In this document: one piece after another, positions 24,001 through 36,570 of the stretch | Layout of the letters: every line of letters begins with the position of its first letter | Position numbering within the stretch: the first letter of the stretch is position 1 | Assembly: GCA_027186245.1 (NCBI GenBank) | Contig: CP114484.1 | Coordinates: 10,116,001 to 10,180,000 of the forward strand | Direction of reading: 5' to 3' | Origin: Coriaria nepalensis | Taxonomy: Eukaryota; Streptophyta; Magnoliopsida; Cucurbitales; Coriariaceae | DNA length: 64,000 nt | Notes under the pieces: model-generated | Database searches by the model: none | What the model saw: the letters and a program-made list of their open reading frames with translations, nothing else | Told to the model about the DNA's origin: nothing | Made by a program: the position numbers and the translations under genes

Positions 24001-27000
24001 CTTGCTTTAATTTGTCGAAAGCTTTTGCCGCCAATTCGCCCCAACGGAAGTTATCTTTCTTGAGTAGATCCGTTAAAGGCCCCGCGATTGTACCATAACC
24101 CTTGACGAATTTGCGGTAATAACCGGTTAACCCCAAGAAGCCCCGCAATTCCTTCAATGTCTTCGGTACTGGCCAATCCAGCATTGCCGCCACCTTTGCC
24201 CGATCGGCCGAAACCCCCTCAACCGAAACAATGTGGCCCAAATATTCCACACTAGGCTGCCCGAAGGTGCACTTCTTCTCATTCGCATACAATTGATGAC
24301 CTTGTAATTCCGTTAAAACGACCTTCAAGTGGTCCAAATGCTCCTCAGTCGAGCGGCTATAGATCAAGATGTCGTCAAAGAAGACGAGCACGAACTTCCT
24401 CAAGTACGGCTGAAACACCTTGTTCATGAGTGACTGAAATGTTGCCGGGGCGTTGGTGAGCCCAAAAGGCATCACTAGGAACTCATAATGCCCCGCATGG
24501 GTCCGAAAAGCTGTCTTAGCCGCATCCTCTCTCCGCATTCTAATTTGGTGATATCCTGACTTCAAATCTAATTTGGTGAACACGCAAGCTCCGTGTAACT
24601 CATCCAATAGTTCGTCGATGACCAGAATAGGAAATTTATCTGGTACGGTCCCTTTGTTCAAAGCCCGATAATCCACACAAAACCGCCAACTTCCGTCTTT
24701 CTTCTTGACCAACAAAATTGGACTAGAGAAAGGACTCATACTAGGCTGTATAATGCCGGCTTCTAACATTTCTTGCACTAGTCTCTCAATCTCATCTTTC
24801 TGTGCCTGCGGATATCGGTAAGGTCGCACGCTAATTGGCGACATCCCCTCTTTCAATACTATAGCATGCTCGTGATCTCTTTGTGGGGGCAGCCCTACGG
24901 GCATACAGAATACATCGCTAAAGCGGTCCACTACTACCCGCACCGCCTCTTCCACCCCGCGGCACCCCTTCGTATCCTTACCCATTTGCGGATTTACTTC
25001 GATCAGGAACCCTTGTCCTTCGCGCTCGATAGTTTGCAGTATAGTTTTCAAGCCCACTAGAGTCTTACACAAACTCGGATCTCCTTCTAGTCTCACGGTT
25101 TGCCCTTTACTACGAAACCGCATCCTCAACAATTTCCAGTTCACTGTCATTTCACCCATCGAGCTCAACCATTTCATTCCCAAGATCACATCTGAACTGC
25201 CCAAATCCAAAGGCAAGAAGTCGTCAATTACCTCCAACCCTTGCATCGTCAACCGCAGGTTTTTGCAGGAACCCGCACTTCGTACCGTAGTACCCGTTCC
25301 CAAGGTTACCCCGTGGCTGCCTGTATTCGCCAATTCTAGTCCCAGTTCCGTAATCACGCGGTTAGAGATGAAATTGTGGGTAGCCCCACTGTCGATAAGA
25401 ACCGCTACACTCTGCCCTTGAATTTCCCCTTTCAACTTCATGGTGTGGTAGGGTGTAAATCCGACCACCGAATTAAGCGACACTTCGGCTAAATCTAGGT
25501 GGTGATGCATCGGATTCTCCTCTCCCTCATCATCCGTTTCTACCATCTCTTCCTCCTCATCATCAACCATTAGCACTTGGAGTCTCCTCTCCTTACAACG
25601 ATGCCCCGGCGAAAATTTCTCGTCACAACGAAAACACAACCCTTTTGCTCGTTTGTTCGCAATCTCTGTCTCCGTTAGTCTTTTGAAATTCCCTTCCGGA
25701 CGGTACCCGGCTCTCCTCTCTCCCGGAGCTTCCCTACCGACGGTGACAGTTTGCGTCCGAGGGCTATGAGTCCCGGAATAACCTTTGTGAACAAAACTGC
25801 CATGGCTGCTCCTTTGCTGTTTTTTTGCATTTTTCTTCTCCTCCACTTGTACAGCCAAGTCCATATACTCCTCTAGTCCCTTGGGCCGTAATAACCTCAA
25901 TGCTGTCCGAATTTCCGGTTTCAACCCTTTTAAAAAATTTCCCTCTAAGATTTCCGGAGGGACGCTCATTAATGGCCCGGAAAGCAACTCGAACTTCTCT
26001 CGGTATTCCCACACTGTCCCCTCTTGGCGGAGTGCCAAGAACTGTTCATATAAGTCGCCATCGTGAGAAGTCCGAAACCTTACCATCACCCTTTCTTTAA
26101 AATCCGTCCATGACCCCATGGGTCGGCGGTGCCCACACCATTGAAACCATGACAACGCCGGCCCCTCCAAACATAGACCGGCTGCCTGCAGTTTTTCCCC
26201 TTCCGATAATCCATTAACCTCAAAGTACCTTTCCACCCTATAAACCCATGCCGCCACATCCTCGCCTTCGAAGATAGGCATCTTCAATTTGCGAATCTGT
26301 GGATCCACACCCATTCTGCCTGGTGTGCCAGCGTACTGCCCTTGGCCCGCCCATGGGGGTTCCGCCGGAACCCTAAAATCAGCCCACGGCGCCCTTACCT
26401 CACCACTCGCGGCAGTTCCTGCCACATAACCGCCTGCTGGCCCTTGTTCCGCACCTTTTTCCCCATGTCCGAATTGAAACCTTCCCGCTGTCCCCCACGG
26501 CTGTGCTGCCGTTCCGGAACCTTCCCCCAATTCGCCGCCGAACTCTTCCCTAAGTTGGCCGTCGACGCCCGCACCCTCTACTGCGCCGTCCACCACTCGT
26601 TTCCCCCTTGCTGCCCGCTCACCGCCACTGCGGCTGCCTTGGCTGCCTTCTCCGGCGGTGTCCCCTGCTGACCGACCATGACCACCCACAAGTTGGTCAG
26701 GGTTCGATGGTGACCTAAACTGCAGCTCCGTCAGTTTTCCCAATATGGCTTCCAACGACGAATTCTGCTGCGCAAACTGCTGTTGTACTGTTGCGAAGCG
26801 TTCTTCGATTGATGTTTTGATCGCCATCACTTCGCTCTCCAATTTCTCCTCGAGTGCCTCTACCTTCTTCGCAGCCATCGATGATCGAGTGCTCTGATAC
26901 CAATTTGATAGGACCCGGTCTAGATAATTACGACTAGGGCAAAACTTTATTCTTCGATAATCGAATAATCAAACTAACATAGGATGACCTACTATTCGAG

Positions 27001-30000
27001 AGGTAGGCCGTCTCTCCCTAAGAGTCCTTACTCCCCAAACTTTCTGAATACCTAAACCCTAACCCTTCAACTGCTTATTATCCTACTACAAACAATTACC
27101 AAAATACCCCTCATAACAATAATCCTTATAATAATACTAGTAGTAAGACTAATACTAATAATAACTATGTTATGCTAGGCTTTATTTCTCCTAACATAAG
27201 TATGAATAATTGATGGTCTAACAGTCGTTTGCAATCTTAATAGCATGAGGTTCTATAGTTAATATTTAGAATCGTAGACAAGAACTCTAGTAGTAAGAGA
27301 AACTTACGAATTGATTTGGTCCATTGCTAAAGCCATAATTGAATGAAATGCAAGGGGCAAGAAAGAGATAGTATATGGAGATTTATTCCTTTCAATGATG
27401 GACACAGGAACCCATTTTTCTGCTTCTAAAATCTCTTCAGTTGATGCTCGCATCCACGAGCAAAGCCTCATAATGTAAACTTTTGTGATCTCTGATTGAA
27501 GTGTTCGAAGAGCCACAGCTGTTTCGTGCAGAGAAAATAATGAGAATAATTTGAGCAAAGAAACAGTTGTATCTTCACACAAGACTAAATACCAGCTATT
27601 GGTGGAGCTGACTCCTTCGCTTCAAAAGCTTCACATGCTTTGGATATTTCTTTTATGGCATCACACATGTATGACCGGAGAATATTTGATTCTTGAAGAT
27701 CACGAAAGACATTATTAACCTGCATGAGGAAAACACTTGTAACAGCTTGTCAAACCTATGGATTGAGGAAGAGAGAGGCAAAATGAATACCAAATGCAGT
27801 TTGAAATTGCCAAATGTAGATATTAAGTGAAAGAAATGGAGAACTAAAACTTTACTAAAAATTAATAACCAAAAAACCATAGAGGCAAGCTGATGGATTA
27901 CTATAATTGTGTTTCTGTTAGTGTTTGGCACAAAGTTACTAAAATTGTAAGACTATCACCAGTTAATTCTACAGACCACAAAGTTTGAGGTCACAATTCT
28001 TGGCAGGAACTGAGAACAGGATCTGCACCATGTTAAGTGGAAAATTAAATTTTGTTTGTTATCCGTCTATTTAGAAATCTATATTGCATATCAAATCTGT
28101 CTTCAGATATATCAACATGCGTCTTGAAGCCCGGATGGAACCCCCCCCCCCAACACACTCTCTTCCCTCTCTCTTCCCCAACTGTCAGCTAGAAGTATGC
28201 TGAAAGAATGACAGGCTCGAAGCTTAGAACTAGATTAAAGCTACCTCAGATTCAAACAAGATGACTTGCTAGGATATTGAAATCAAAGGAAAAGATCAAC
28301 AGTTATACGAAAGGTTGGAAAGTCAACACAACAAACAAAATTGTGTCTCCACGTTGTGTAGTTCTAAACTTCTCAGTAAACTATACGCATGCAAAATTTG
28401 TCTTTAGTGATATGACAATTCTGCATTCATAAATCAGAAAAAGAGAAAACAAATAAGAAAGAACAGTACACACACAACAAGATGGGGAAAACAGGAAAAG
28501 AAAAGCAAAAAATAGAGAAATAAACAAACTTTCTTCATGAAAGAAATCTTCTCTTTTTTTGCCAAGACACCATTACTGAACAGCATAGCCCTCAAAGTTC
28601 CCGTTCAACTAATAGACAATCAAATATAAAGGCAATAAAATATGATGGTAACATGCATACCTTAACTTCATATGCAGATATAGTACTGCGAATCACACCA
28701 GCAACTTCATCAAGAGAATGACTTGAGTACTTTCCCTCACCAACTTTTTCTTCAGTTCTGTTTGTGGTATTGTTGGCATTTGATTCAGTTGAAACTTGAG
28801 AGGACTGAAAGACGAGCCAGAATCAAAATGGTGACTAGGTTATCAGTGCACCAGTCGACATTAAAATATTACAGTTCAATATATCTTAAGATACAAAGAA
28901 AGATGCACTAAAAAATGACGCTCCTTCTACAAATGTTATTCATGGGTGGGGAAAATTCTTCAAGTCCTACTAAAAATACCTTTGCTTGTGTGGTAGATCC
29001 GAGAGAGAGCTCAAGCAATTAGTAACTCAAATTACTAGAAACAAATACTATGAGTACATCATGAGTATCTGGTAGTTTTCTGTCATGATTAAATACTATT
29101 ACTGTACTGTTTCACATAACAATTCTAATCTGAAGCTCATTGAGGTTTGACACCAAATTCTGAGACCATACCTCTTGTTGCAGAATTCTAAGTACAAACT
29201 TTAGGGAAAGAACACCACTCGACAATGGAGTGCAGGGGTCGTTATCTACCTACACCCTAAAGTATCCACGTGGCTTCAATTTTTAAGACCTTCTAGACTA
29301 TTGATCTTAAGGGGTAAAACAAAAATGATATTCTCAGGGGTTTTTCATCAGAGATTTCTCCAGTTTCACAGCAGCAATAAGACTTTTGTAAGAACCTTGT
29401 TGCTAGATATAGTTCTGTTAGCAGATCAGAGCTTTGTATGAAAGAAAGTGTTCAGACTACCTTGGCAAATTTCCCACTGAAAACAGAAAGCGCAACTTTC
29501 CAAAATGGTGGTATGTGATGAACAAGAACATTACTTAATCTGTGGATGTATCTTCCCCTAAGGGAGTCAAATTCTTCACTGGTCAACTCAGCTGGCAGAG
29601 AATCCACTACATGGGTGTTCCCCGCAGTAAGGGGAGAATCAAAATTTGACTGACCATAAGGGAAAAAAAAAAGGAACAGAAGTAAATAATTAAGCTCTAC
29701 CAAGTGATTATCTCATACTAATATAGGACAACAATTTTGAAAGTTTAAACATACAGTCTGATTTACATCTAGCTGAATCTGCCTCCACCTTGCGTCAGCA
29801 AGAGCTTTTTCACGCAGCTCGTTATGCAAACTTTCCATTCTCAATTCATGTTCTAGGGTGCAATTCTCAAGCAAACCTCGAATCCTGTGATTCTGAGATA
29901 AACATGTAGAACAAACACAGTATGTTGAGCATCAATTATCAACTCCTCCCCATCTATATACAACTTTGATGGGAACGACAAGAGTGTCACTCTTCCAAGT

Positions 30001-33000
30001 GGCAACCATTTGGCCACTACCAACAGGTAGAGTTAGAGCAAAAGATGGTATTACAACTGAGGAAAGTCAGCCGAGGTTTGTTGTATACTGATTTCACTAT
30101 TAAGTAAAAGGTTTCTTAAAGTTCAAAGGCATGTTAGTGTATGAAACTACAATCCAGTGGCAGATTTATCAAGTAAGATGGGAGAGAAACCTCAATAGTA
30201 GGAGGTAGCACGAAAATTTCTAACCTGTATACTCAAATAGTACCACACTGGATCAGACTCGGGCTCCAGCTCCAGTAACAGCCTCACAGTGTTTTCAAGC
30301 TAGATGGAGCATAATAAAAAGATCAGCGACATGCAGAAAAAGAATAAATAATAAACATAAATAGGATAACAAGGATATCAATGTTACAAATGCATTAACC
30401 AGACACGTTTGAAATTATTCCTCAAGAAGAAACACCCTCATCCATCAATAACTAATGAGGTACTAAAGTGGTTCTTAGACAATACAAAGGGTGCATTGGG
30501 TTCAATGTTGGAAACTGGGATCTAGGAAAACTGGAAATTGTACCCCGTAATTTTAATGAGGTTGTAAGATAAACTATATTTGCGATTGGATCAACATTTG
30601 AATTGAACTGGAAATCACGCTCACTGTAGTTATACGCACTAACCAAATGGACCCTAAGCCAAATATCTAAGGGTACCTCAGTACATGGGCTATTATACTG
30701 ATTTGTTATCTAAAATAACAAATACTTAATGCCGCTATATTACTTCTTTTTCACCTACTGCAACAAGCCAAGATAATAAAAAACTAAAAAGGCTTACATT
30801 TGTCAAGTCTATCTGTGGATCTTCCATTGACTTGTAAAGCTTGCCTTTGAAATCATGCATCACTTTTTCAACCTCTTCAAGAACTTTTTTTAGGACTCCC
30901 ACCTGATAGTAACTTAAACAATAAGAACAGTTTCCCTTGATCTTACAGAATTTCCAGGAAAACAATTAATAGATTGCTAAAATTTAGACATTACGTCATC
31001 AATGTTAAATAGTTCTCTATCAATCTTGACTTGAGTAAACTATCAAATATGAAATATTAGTCATATAAGACACTTTAAACAATGATGTAAGCAAATATCA
31101 CTTCACATAAAAATTGATCGATGAAACAGGAAACTAATTCATGCAAAACATCTCCACATCACACATTTAGAAGGAATCAGATTCCATTCAAAATTGTCCA
31201 GTAGTATGGAAAGATCATATTACATGAGATGGTAAGTCAATTGACTTCGCCTTCTTGTATTCCCTCACTGCCAAATCATATTCACCCTTACTAATGCTCC
31301 CACGGATTGTGCTTGGCAAGTTAAACAGCGTTCTGAACCTTTGGAGCATTCCTTGGACAGACCTGATCTTTTCAGCTTGTGCCTAGACACACACCCAACA
31401 AGGAAAAAAAAAACCTTCATATGACCCATGTTGCATGAGAAGTCACAAAGTTCATAGCCCAATCTCAAGACTCAAAGATACCAAACCTGTCTCTCAAACA
31501 AAGGCTGAAAAGCATTGTTGGCTTGCGAGGTAACTCCTTGAATACAGCTAAACAAATGAGCAGTGCCAGAACCTTCAGGGTCTTCTTCAATTCTTCTCAA
31601 TTTTGACTCAATATCTATCCATAATCAATACCATCCACATTCCGATCAAAAAATACTTAAGCAATAGATTTGAGCAATCAAGTTTAAAGGATACATCAAA
31701 TGTAAATTGTTGACTTTATTGGCCTTACTAAAGGTAACACCAGAGTAGTCATTTTTCATACCATCAATTGTGGTTTTACAAGAGACAAAGCAATCAAAAT
31801 TATCTTTGACCAATTGTTTTCTCTGTTGGGTTCGTCCTTTGAGGTCAGTTTTCAAAGCAAGAGCACCGGATTCTAGATCTGCTGCAGTTGTTTCTTGGTG
31901 TATCCGAGATAGAAAGACCTTCGCATCAAACTTCTCAGAGAAATACAGCAACTTTTCTGCAGATAATCAATCAAGAGAAAATATGAAGAAGAATGGCTTG
32001 AAACAAAAGGCAAGCAGGAAATAAAAGCAGTCGTTACTGTATTTCGTTGTCACAAAAACAATTTCATATTTAAAAGGAACAAGCTCACACATTCCATTGG
32101 GGCTAGACAATCTCGACAATATATTTACAAAATGACAATCACAGAGATGCTAACCTACTGACCAAAATATATGGACAATGGTCTGAATTTATATGCCTAT
32201 CTTCACTATCATCACCTGTAGCCTGCTCTACTTCTAAGAGATTTACTTTCTCATGTTTTGTGCTTTAGGATGCTCATTCAGTTTTCTACAAGCCTTTCAG
32301 TCGTATTAAGTGAATATGACCCACATTTGGGATAATATGCAGCTTCATAAAGTTCAGGGTTTTGTTCATTTTTGGTTTCTAGAGATGTATTAAGAATCAC
32401 AGCATACCACCCATGAATCTAACATGCTGACCTCTTTTTCTTGGAGCCTGCATTTAAAGACGTGCAAGACACATGAGGACATGGTGAATGGGAACTGACC
32501 TGTTTGCACAAACATAAATGGTAAAAACAGAAATAGTCTAGTGAACTGCTGTGGAGCTACTTGACAACTGTGACCAGAGTTGATGCTATTGACCATATAG
32601 TTCTACCACCTCTGTCTCATGTTTAGATATTTCTTATAATTCTTTTGAACTCTAATCTTCACCAACTTATTAATGAAGCTCTCTAAAATTATCTCCCTAC
32701 TAAACATCCTGGGATGAGCCCCTTTCAAGTTAAGGATGAAAATTTTAAAATGAAACCAGATCCTCAGAGCACTTTAACATCTGGGAATCCACAATCTTCC
32801 ATAAACACGGAGTAACCACCTTCAGAAATTCATCTTCCATTGAGCATTCAGACTTGGTCATATCAAGTGTCAAGAAAAAATTAACAGTTATAGCTAGGTT
32901 ATAAGTTACAACTACTTTATAAGTGAGTAATCACAGATTCAATCACATAGAACAGTTATATAGCAAACATAAAAGAGAGAGAAGATCAGCAACAAATCAA

Positions 33001-34270
33001 GTCTCTTCAAACATCGAGACAGAAATAAGCTCCATAATATGCACCAGATATGCTAAAGAGAATAGGATTAATACCACGAAGGTTGCTGTCGATAGCTTCA
33101 TTTTGAGCCCTGGTAGGAGAGTTTTCCGATGCCTCAGTTATCAGCCTTAATGATTTATTGTCTATTATCCTGAAAGTTGACACAGAATCAGACAAGTGAA
33201 AAGCAACATTAAAGTTGGTCTTCTGAACTGTACTCTCCTAAATTACAGTTACATGAAAATCAATTTCTAGAATACAAATGGAAACGTGAGAAGAGGCAGT
33301 TCCTTTACAGATAGATGTAATCCTGTAATCTAAGCCAGAAATTTGATGTTCAACATCAATGCATAATCAACATAGGTGAACAGTTTGCTCATTCATAAGA
33401 GCCTGAAAGAATTAAAAATCTGTAATCCAAGCCAGAAAGGAGTTTACCCCAATCCTAGTGGATCAATACATTCCATGCCTCGGGGAAAAGACTGTAAACT
33501 ATTCAGTCCTTTTCTTCCTATTGCCACTACAGAGACCTTTCGCTCAAACTTTATTGGTGCAGGAGCTGTTCTCGATTCCCGCATCTCCCGGACCCTACGA
33601 GCAAGCTGTAAGAACGAAGTGCAACGGAACATAACTGCACCGCTGGTTCACAGGCACTAAATTCTCATTTTGAAATCTATGTTAGCGACAATAATAGCCG
33701 TTGCCCGATCATTTCCAGTATGTTTATAACACCTAGTGTTTTGCAGACCTTATGCTTGAAAAAGAATAATTAGCCTCACTCTCAATCCTACTCCTCAAAC
33801 ATCCAACTCTTGAAAGAAAAGCCAGAATATTAAAGAAAAGAAAAGTGAAACAAAACCTCAGCCTCGTCGACATGCTTCCAGCTAGCAGGCTCGTCGCCAT
33901 CCCAACCTCGTTCATCATCCATCGCCGGTTGCCTGGCAGCACCACCGGAGCGAACTCTAGCTGCAGGAGCTCGATTATCTTTAGCTGAGTCCTCGTCGCC
34001 GCTGGAAATGCTAAGCATCTCAACATCGGAATCATCGTCTTCCTCGACCACTTTACGAGCAGTCTTTTGCTGTTGAGCCTTACCGTTAGCTGATTTGTTA
34101 GAATTGGAATCGAAGGGAACAGCAGGCGCGGCTTTCCTGGGCTGTGGTGGAGGCTGGACGAAATTAGCGACCGGCTTGCGCGATTGAGTCTGGTAATTGA
34201 CATCTCGCTGTTGCTGCTCCTGCAGAGCCATCTGGAGCAGCGCATCCTCGTCGTCACTGTCGCTCGACAT
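18059..34270 (-). CDS. SEC5: Exocyst complex component SEC5
   Basis: A subunit of the octameric exocyst, which tethers secretory vesicles to the plasma membrane. Minus-strand coding exons: 34270-33857, 33605-33448, 33169-33075, 31956-31762, 31614-31487, 31382-31224, 30902-30798, 30299-30225, 29892-29755, 29649-29461, 28804-28661, 27719-27593, 27518-27308, 21250-21135, 21051-20817, 20574-20484, 19831-19754, 19638-19582, 19411-19262, 18704-18489 and 18280-18059. They total 3303 bases, or 1100 residues, near the usual plant length (about 1090). The N-terminus is acidic and disordered. Conserved blocks include [57 protein letters not shown] and [10 protein letters not shown]. No frameshift or premature stop is present, so the gene looks functional despite a 5.4-kb retrotransposon in intron 13 (21251-27307). 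Confidence 0.96.
20308..20463. repeat. MITE-like foldback element in SEC5 intron 16
   Basis: The two halves are inverted copies. TGCACATTGGTGCATAG at 20313 pairs with the end at about 20458, and GTGGCATACCAAACCT in the left arm matches the reverse complement of the right arm apart from a few substitutions. The arms are about 65-70 bases with a short loop near 20385. The right end is about 20 bases from the exon 16 donor. No coding content is seen. Confidence 0.75.
21545..21614 (-). repeat. Diverged copy of SEC5 exon 20 sequence in intron 13
   Basis: This intronic stretch shares CTTCACTCCCGC and GATTCTCTACTGCCTCA with exon 20 (18545-18556 and 18581-18597). The spacing is nearly equal, 37 against 36 bases, and the orientation is the same, with weaker similarity between and beyond. 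It is not flanked by usable splice signals in frame. Confidence 0.6.
21784..21788. repeat. Target site duplication, left copy (GTCGT)
   Basis: GTCGT directly abuts the left LTR and is repeated exactly at 27224-27228 beyond the right LTR. Confidence 0.9.
21789..22106 (-). repeat. 3' LTR of the retrotransposon
   Basis: 318 bases with TG/CA ends, identical as read to the 5' LTR at 26906-27223. It contains the polyprotein stop codon and a telo-box-like AAACCCTAACCC at about 21937-21948 on the plus strand. Confidence 0.95.
22058..26878 (-). CDS. Ty3/chromovirus Gag-Pol polyprotein with integrase-site substitutions
   Basis: One open frame of 1606 residues. The order is coiled-coil N-terminus, Gag (about 205-345), a CFRC..HRC zinc knuckle (about 415-430), and aspartic protease with IDSGA near 493. 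Next come reverse transcriptase with FFDD near 833, RNase H with ETDAS near 978, and an integrase zinc finger (about 1160-1215). The integrase core (about 1235-1340) and a chromodomain (about 1520-1585) follow. Integrase Asp1238 and Asp1298 are present. The third catalytic position, 35 residues after Asp1298, is Lys1334 where the family has Glu. The second zinc-binding His of the HHCC finger is Tyr1175. Residue 752 in reverse transcriptase is Leu where I expect Pro. The integrase is therefore probably inactive although the frame is unbroken. The frame runs over the polypurine tract and stops inside the 3' LTR. Confidence 0.93.
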   Translation of the reverse strand: MAAKKVEALEEKLESEVMAIKTSIEERFATVQQQFAQQNSSLEAILGKLTELQFRSPSNPDQLVGGHGRSAGDTAGEGSQGSRSGGERAARGKRVVDGAVEGAGVDGQLREEFGGELGEGSGTAAQPWGTAGRFQFGHGEKGAEQGPAGGYVAGTAASGEVRAPWADFRVPAEPPWAGQGQYAGTPGRMGVDPQIRKLKMPIFEGEDVAAWVYRVERYFEVNGLSEGEKLQAAGLCLEGPALSWFQWCGHRRPMGSWTDFKERVMVRFRTSHDGDLYEQFLALRQEGTVWEYREKFELLSGPLMSVPPEILEGNFLKGLKPEIRTALRLLRPKGLEEYMDLAVQVEEKKNAKKQQRSSHGSFVHKGYSGTHSPRTQTVTVGREAPGERRAGYRPEGNFKRLTETEIANKRAKGLCFRCDEKFSPGHRCKERRLQVLMVDDEEEEMVETDDEGEENPMHHHLDLAEVSLNSVVGFTPYHTMKLKGEIQGQSVAVLIDSGATHNFISNRVITELGLELANTGSHGVTLGTGTTVRSAGSCKNLRLTMQGLEVIDDFLPLDLGSSDVILGMKWLSSMGEMTVNWKLLRMRFRSKGQTVRLEGDPSLCKTLVGLKTILQTIEREGQGFLIEVNPQMGKDTKGCRGVEEAVRVVVDRFSDVFCMPVGLPPQRDHEHAIVLKEGMSPISVRPYRYPQAQKDEIERLVQEMLEAGIIQPSMSPFSSPILLVKKKDGSWRFCVDYRALNKGTVPDKFPILVIDELLDELHGACVFTKLDLKSGYHQIRMRREDAAKTAFRTHAGHYEFLVMPFGLTNAPATFQSLMNKVFQPYLRKFVLVFFDDILIYSRSTEEHLDHLKVVLTELQGHQLYANEKKCTFGQPSVEYLGHIVSVEGVSADRAKVAAMLDWPVPKTLKELRGFLGLTGYYRKFVKGYGTIAGPLTDLLKKDNFRWGELAAKAFDKLKQAMASVPVLALPDFTATFVVETDASGYGLGAVLMQNQRPIAYFSQVLTPRARLKSVYERELMAIVFAVQKWRPYLLGRRFIVRTDQRSLKYLLEQRMVAEDHQRWLSKLLGYDFEIQYRPGLENRAADALSRRVDGPQLAAISLPQLFDIEGLESEAAADSELRKIRKAIEEGNDGYPEYSVVGGRLLYQGRIVIPKSSVHIPLLLQEFHGSAIGGYSGVLKTYKRLAAELYWVGMKTDVERFVASCDVCQRHKYAAMSPAGLLQPLPLPEKVWAEVSMDFIEGLPRSEGYRVILVVVDRLSKYAHFVPLRHPYTVVTVASVFMREVVRLHGVPEAIVSDRDKIFLSQFWKELFRLQGTALKRSSAYHPQTDGQTKVVNRCLETYLRCFVSDTPRRWVQWLSWAEYWYNTSFHTASQTTPFRILYGRDPPPLVRYGHRTTPVSQVEQYLEARDDTLEELKGHLAKAQQRMKREADRHRREVHFEIGDWVFLKLRPYRQKSLARRRNEKLSARYFGPYKVVARIGTVAYRLDLPATAAIHPVFHVSQLRKAIGSHGASPTIPPNLTADLEVLLEPIELCGVRQGTSGRKDTWEVLIKWRNLPVHDATWESYEFIAQQFPDFHLEDKVSRWEGSNVRPSIIHTYVRRNKA
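22107..22121 (-). promoter_or_regulatory. Polypurine tract (plus-strand primer)
   Basis: TTGGGAGGGGAGTAA on the minus strand directly abuts the 3' LTR, the normal place for the polypurine tract. It also lies inside the polyprotein reading frame. Confidence 0.85.
26891..26902 (-). promoter_or_regulatory. Primer binding site for initiator tRNA-Met
   Basis: TGGTATCAGAGC on the minus strand lies 3 bases after the 5' LTR and is complementary to the 3' end of plant initiator tRNA-Met. Confidence 0.9.
26906..27223 (-). repeat. 5' LTR of the retrotransposon
   Basis: 318 bases with TG/CA ends, apparently identical to the 3' LTR. It would hold the element promoter. Confidence 0.95.
27224..27228. repeat. 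Target site duplication, right copy (GTCGT)
   Basis: Exact partner of 21784-21788. Confidence 0.9.
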
Positions 34271-34847
34271 CTTTAACTTTCTTAATTCTTCCTTCCTGAT
34301 TGATAGTTTTAGGTGAGGGAGGGGTTTAGATCTGAGATACGGTCAGTGTGTTGATCATTTGGTGTTTTTCAATTATGTACAGATTTAGAAGAGAGAAGAG
34401 TCGAAGGGGCGTGCGTTCTCGTGTAAAAGATGGACGATTTCGCGTTTTGCGTCTGAGCGCGTACACATGGCAGTTGGAGCCAACTGGGCTCTCATTTGTG
34501 TTCGTTACAACCATAAATACTTTTGGGCCTGAATTCGGTTTTTAAAAAGAATCATAAAAAGAGGGCTAAAAAGCCCAGTCAGCTCTTTAATTTTTTGGGC
34601 CGAACAACATTTCAATATCCACTGGGAAAAGTTTATATTTTTTTCATACTAATTAAAAATATTCAGATCCTAATTAAAACTAACTATAAACATTGCTTTC
34701 ATCTCCAATAGAGCTTGATTGAGCTTGATTTATCATGTAAACATATAGTGCATACAAGATTTTTCTAACTTATATATGTTATAACTAGCGTTCAACAGAA
34801 AACAAACAGTTTCTATCAACTTCATATTCCAAAAGCAACAATTCACA
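34271..34847. other. Intergenic, SEC5 promoter and 3' flank of the next gene
   Basis: Both neighbours are on the minus strand, so this stretch holds the SEC5 5' leader and promoter. No gene seen. Confidence 0.6.
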
Positions 34848-36570
34848 CTAGCTGTTATCATGCTCGCTCGAATGTCTGATGCTCCAACTACCCGAGCCAG
34901 CTTTGCGCTCTCCCCGCTTCCTATTGTTTCTCGGAAAATTGACTTCTGAGGCCAGACATGATTTAAGTGTGGATTTATCATCATTAGGTTCCAATTTTGG
35001 GATCAAAACTAAACCCGTACTCTCTTCTTGTTTTCCATTCTCTGGTTCCCGGCTAAAAACGTGCCTCTCTGTCTCGGCCATCTCATTATCTATCAAGACA
35101 TTATCCACAATCCCTTCACTCATGTCCCCAATTTGTGCCTGAGGAAACGTGACATCAGCACAAGTCAGCAAACCGACCGTGCTTTCAATTATATCAGGAA
35201 CCGGAACAGCCTCGCCAAAGCTGGAAATAGCACTTTCAGGCAAAACCAAATCACCTATATCAAATTCTGATAAATGTTGATTTGAAGTAGTAGTGTACAT
35301 AGCTCCAACTGATATGTTTTCTCCATTTCCAGCAGAGAATGTAGCAGCACTAGGAGCAGAGCTGGTCTGACCATCACAAGGTGCAAGAAGGCTCAGATTC
35401 TCTGAGGAAGAGAACTTCGAAGCATTTTTGGACATCACATTATCTATTTGAGTCTTTAGCCTGTTAAGGCGAGAGTGGACAGTTTCAATTTTGCGTAGGA
35501 CTTGCTCCAGAGAATGATCCGCTTCTCTGAACTCGAGTATTGAATCATTGCTTATCCCAAATTTTTCATTGTAATTCGCATTTTGCTCTGTTTTTACTGG
35601 GTTTGAAAAATCTTCAGCTGCAGAAGTGCCATCTGGATCAGCCTTCTTATTTTCTGCAATAGATTGAAAGAAAATATTAATAGTCAGGATTGAAGGATAA
35701 GAAAGTAGGAGGAGGTTGCACCTAGATAGGAAAAGAGGTTATGGTGGGACATGTATGATGTGATATCATTTTCGTCTTCAACTTTCTTTCGTTTTCTTCT
35801 CTTCATCACCTTCCTTCTGTAACTCCGCCTAGAAAATGGTATCGATTTGGAACCGAATTCCTCCAACATATGTGGATCAAATTCTGTATTTTTTCTCTTT
35901 CTGTATACTGCAAGTTCTCGAGAATATCTCGTTGCTTGCGATTCTATTTCTCTGATTCTCAATTCTGCCCACTTGCACGGCCACATCAGAGGTCGTATGA
36001 AGTTCCTCCAAGAGCTGGTCAGCTTCTTCCTCCTAGTACAGAAGCACTAAACAGTATTAACAAAGCGAAACAAAATTTCCGAGTCTACAAAAACACTTGT
36101 CAAATGTAAATATAAGGCATTCTAATGTGTTGATTTTCTCCACCATACTGTTTCCTTACAACAGTCTAAAATATATGACTAAGCTACAAAGCTTTTCGCT
36201 GATCCAATCTATAGTTGAAGTAAAAGGTTCCATGAAATTAAGAAACAAACTTATACATCAGAATAAAAAGAACAGAATCAAACCTCATTTGAGGCGTACT
36301 CGGGAATGCATTGTCAAAGGCAGAAGCAAGATCACTATTTCCAATTCCAAAGAAGTTAGTTTCCACTTCACCTTCACTCAACCCAGAAAAATCATCTGAA
36401 GTATTGCCAAATGAAGTTGAACATTCAGTTGCATCCGGGTCCTCATTATTTTCATATGTTTTCGGGACGATATTATTATCCGTTCCCTCAATTATATCGA
36501 CCTCAATATCCTCCCCTTGAGGATCAGTAAACTCCTCCTCAAAAGCTTCCATCTTCATGATTATGCTCAT
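34848..36570 (-). CDS. Plant protein of unknown function, nuclear-looking
   Basis: Three exons, 36570-36284, 36032-35722 and 35653-34848, close in frame with GT-AG borders and give 467 residues. The start could also be one of two Mets at 36558 or 36552. The N-terminus is acidic (EEEFTDPQGEDIEVD). Exon 2 carries the conserved core: PLMWPCKWAELRIREIESQA, a helix, a strong basic nuclear signal (RRKVMKRRKRKKVE) and SYMSHHNLFSYLE. Exon 3 has a short coiled coil (SLEQVLRKIETVHSRLNRLK) and a low-complexity tail. It resembles an Arabidopsis family of uncharacterised proteins of the At4g37440 kind, from memory. No enzymatic motif is seen. Confidence 0.8.

Larger units (their letters stand above)
21789..27223 (-). 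mobile_element. Complete Ty3-type chromovirus LTR retrotransposon, Reina-like
   Basis: The element is 5435 bp in SEC5 intron 13, in the same orientation as the gene. Two 318-bp LTRs beginning TG and ending CA lie at 26906-27223 (5' LTR) and 21789-22106 (3' LTR), and they appear identical base for base. A GTCGT duplication flanks the insertion. The primer site, polypurine tract and one unbroken gag-pol frame are all present. The small size, short LTRs, tRNA-Met primer and C-terminal chromodomain fit the Reina clade of chromoviruses. Base composition is richer in GC than the host intron. All of this points to a recent insertion. Confidence 0.95.

Noticed and set aside
22131..26671. Many plus-strand open frames over 60 codons
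   Set aside because: They are antisense shadows of the GC-rich retrotransposon polyprotein.
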